The notes under the pieces: model-generated
Told to the model about the DNA's origin: nothing
Seen by the model: the letters and a program-made list of their open reading frames with translations, nothing else
Databases searched by the model: none
Assembly (NCBI RefSeq): GCF_008973825.1
Contig: NZ_WCHR01000033.1
Coordinates: 1-64,000, forward strand
DNA length: 64,000 nt
Origin: Gemmobacter serpentinus
GTDB lineage: Bacteria > Pseudomonadota > Alphaproteobacteria > Rhodobacterales > Rhodobacteraceae
Direction: 5' to 3'
Part shown: piece after piece, positions 62,594 to 64,000 of the stretch
How the letters are laid out: each line of letters begins with the position of its first letter
Numbering within the stretch: the stretch's first letter is position 1
Position numbers and translations under genes: made by a program

Positions 62594-64000
62594 TTACAGG
62601 GGGATGTTATCGTGTTTCTTCCACGGGTTTGCCAGCTTCTTGCCACGCAGGCTGGCAAAGGCGCGGGCAATCCGGCGGCGGGTCGAACGGGGCTGGATCA
62701 CCTCGTCGATAAAGCCGCGCTCGGCCGCGACGAAGGGATTGGCAAAGCGGTCCTCGTAATCCTTGGTGCGGGCCGCGATCTTGTCCTTGTCGCCCAGTTC
62801 CGACCGATACAGGATCTCGGTCGCGCCCTTGGCCCCCATCACCGCAATCTCGGCGGTGGGCCAGGCATAGTTGAAATCGCCGCGCAGGTGTTTCGACGAC
62901 ATCACGTCATAGGCACCGCCATAGGCCTTGCGGGTGATGACGGTGACCTTGGGCACCGTCGCCTCGCCATAAGCGAAGAGCAGCTTCGCGCCATGCTTGA
63001 TGACGCCGCCATATTCCTGGCTGGTGCCCGGCAGGAAGCCCGGCACATCGACCAGCGTCAGGATCGGGATCTCGAACGCGTCGCAGAAGCGGACAAAGCG
63101 CGCAGCCTTGCGCGAGCTGTCGATATCCAGGCAGCCCGCCAGCACCATCGGCTGGTTCGCCACCACGCCCACCGACTGGCCTTCGATGCGGATGAAGCCG
63201 GTGATGATATTGCCGGCGTAATCCTTCTGGATCTCGTAGAAATCGCCCTCATCGGCCAGCTTCAGGATCAGCTCTTTCATGTCATAGGGCTGGTTCGGAT
63301 TGTCCGGGATCAGCGTATCAAGGCTTGCCTCCACCCGCGCCGGGTCATCGAAGAACGGCCGCACCGGCGCCTTCTGGCGGTTGTTCAGCGGCAGGAAATC
63401 GACCAGACGCCGCACCTCCGCCAGCGCCTCCACATCGTTGTCAAAGGCACCATCGGCCACGCTCGATTTCTTGGTATGGGTGCTGGCCCCGCCCAATTCC
63501 TCTGCGGTGACAACCTCGTTGGTGACCGTTTTCACCACATCGGGGCCGGTCACGAACATGTAGGACGTGTCCTTCACCATGAAGATGAAGTCGGTCATGG
63601 CGGGGGAATAGACCGCGCCGCCCGCGCAGGGACCCATGATGACGCTGATCTGCGGCACCACACCCGAGGCCAGCACATTGCGCTGGAACACATCGGCATA
63701 GCCTGCAAGCGAGGCCACGCCCTCCTGGATGCGCGCACCACCGGAATCGTTCAGCCCGATCACCGGCGCACCGTTCTGCAGCGCCATATCCATGATCTTG
63801 CAGATCTTTTGCGCATGGGTTTCGGACAGGGAGCCGCCAAAGACGGTGAAATCCTGGCTGAAGACATAGACCTGACGGCCATTGATCGTGCCCCAGCCCG
63901 TCACAACGCCATCGCCGGCCGGACGGTCCTGCTCCATCCCGAAATCGGTGCAGCGGTGGCGCACGAACATGTCGAACTCTTCAAACGAGCCCTCATCCAG
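62594..64000 (-). CDS. pccB: propionyl-CoA carboxylase beta subunit (partial, runs off right edge)
   Basis: Carboxyltransferase subunit that moves CO2 from biotin-PccA to propionyl-CoA, giving (S)-methylmalonyl-CoA. The visible 468 residues cover most of the crotonase-like N and C halves: [50 protein letters not shown], then [29 protein letters not shown] and [10 protein letters not shown]. The reading frame continues across position 64000 with no start inside the window, so about 40 N-terminal residues are missing. It heads the minus-strand run toward pccA and the mutase. Confidence 0.96.
   Translation of the reverse strand: MDEGSFEEFDMFVRHRCTDFGMEQDRPAGDGVVTGWGTINGRQVYVFSQDFTVFGGSLSETHAQKICKIMDMALQNGAPVIGLNDSGGARIQEGVASLAGYADVFQRNVLASGVVPQISVIMGPCAGGAVYSPAMTDFIFMVKDTSYMFVTGPDVVKTVTNEVVTAEELGGASTHTKKSSVADGAFDNDVEALAEVRRLVDFLPLNNRQKAPVRPFFDDPARVEASLDTLIPDNPNQPYDMKELILKLADEGDFYEIQKDYAGNIITGFIRIEGQSVGVVANQPMVLAGCLDIDSSRKAARFVRFCDAFEIPILTLVDVPGFLPGTSQEYGGVIKHGAKLLFAYGEATVPKVTVITRKAYGGAYDVMSSKHLRGDFNYAWPTAEIAVMGAKGATEILYRSELGDKDKIAARTKDYEDRFANPFVAAERGFIDEVIQPRSTRRRIARAFASLRGKKLANPWKKHDNIPL

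Overview
The window is a stretch of GC-rich chromosome (about 65% GC by eye) from an alphaproteobacterium, most likely a member of the Rhodobacterales (Paracoccus/Rhodobacter-like). The pointers are an aerobic-type cobaltochelatase pair (cobS, cobT), a LysR gene divergent from a DUF1127 gene, a zinc-free L33 (rpmG), malate synthase G, the CbtBA cobalt transporter behind a cobalamin riboswitch, and several small families that I associate with Rhodobacteraceae. No tRNA, rRNA, transposase, integrase, prophage or CRISPR array was recognised. It reads as core chromosome with a few local insertions.

Layout. 0-5.2 kb: trmB, LysR/DUF1127, a Bax-inhibitor-1 membrane protein, rpmG, a DUF533 protein and the RNase P RNA gene on the minus strand, whose promoter lies in the end of the neighbouring amidase gene. 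5.2-10.7 kb: amidase, lipoprotein, the gatC-gatA pair, lepA and an unannotated entericidin-like lipoprotein. 11-19 kb: an FkbM methyltransferase/GT4 glycosyltransferase pair, a J-domain protein, BolA, malate synthase G and a very divergent photolyase-like protein. 18.6-31.3 kb: a loose vitamin B12 neighbourhood (cobS, cobT, cobalamin riboswitch-cbtB-cbtA, a DUF1636 protein, cobA), interleaved with an Xaa-Pro aminopeptidase, formyl-THF cyclo-ligase, mgtE, guanine deaminase and an ECF sigma/anti-sigma pair. 31.6-42 kb: an RluD-type pseudouridine synthase, then a polyamine-type ABC transporter (potABC ... potD) flanked by two amidase-signature enzymes and interrupted by an RTX protein gene. 42-49 kb: waaA, thpR, a glutathione peroxidase, Nudix, ferredoxin, a peptidoglycan-binding lipoprotein, an HD phosphohydrolase and an L,D-transpeptidase. 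49.5-55.1 kb: thioesterase, then the HflK/HflC and DegP quality-control genes with a chromate transporter between them. 55.3-64 kb: the propionyl-CoA pathway on the minus strand (pccB, several small genes, pccA, a low-GC small ORF, methylmalonyl-CoA mutase); pccB runs off the right edge.

How they fit together. Cobalt import (CbtBA, under a B12 riboswitch), cobalt insertion (CobS/CobT) and corrin-ring methylation (CobA) feed the B12-dependent methylmalonyl-CoA mutase at 55-57 kb, which finishes propionyl-CoA assimilation started by PccAB. Malate synthase handles glyoxylate, and a perfect TTTGCAAA palindrome lies upstream of it. The two amidases and the Pot transporter look like a uptake-and-hydrolysis module for polyamine- or amide-type nitrogen compounds; the first amidase and potA share an upstream ATATGATCAAA motif.

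Most unusual: a six-copy family of dispersed repeats (G/C hairpin followed by a conserved tail near CGAGGATATTTGGGAACAGA); the RTX gene inside the pot cluster; a 53% GC small ORF between pccA and the mutase; a photolyase homologue lacking conserved flavin-core motifs; a GC-rich structured interval near 60.4 kb with no gene; and many short tandem repeats (9-17 bp units) in intergenic DNA.
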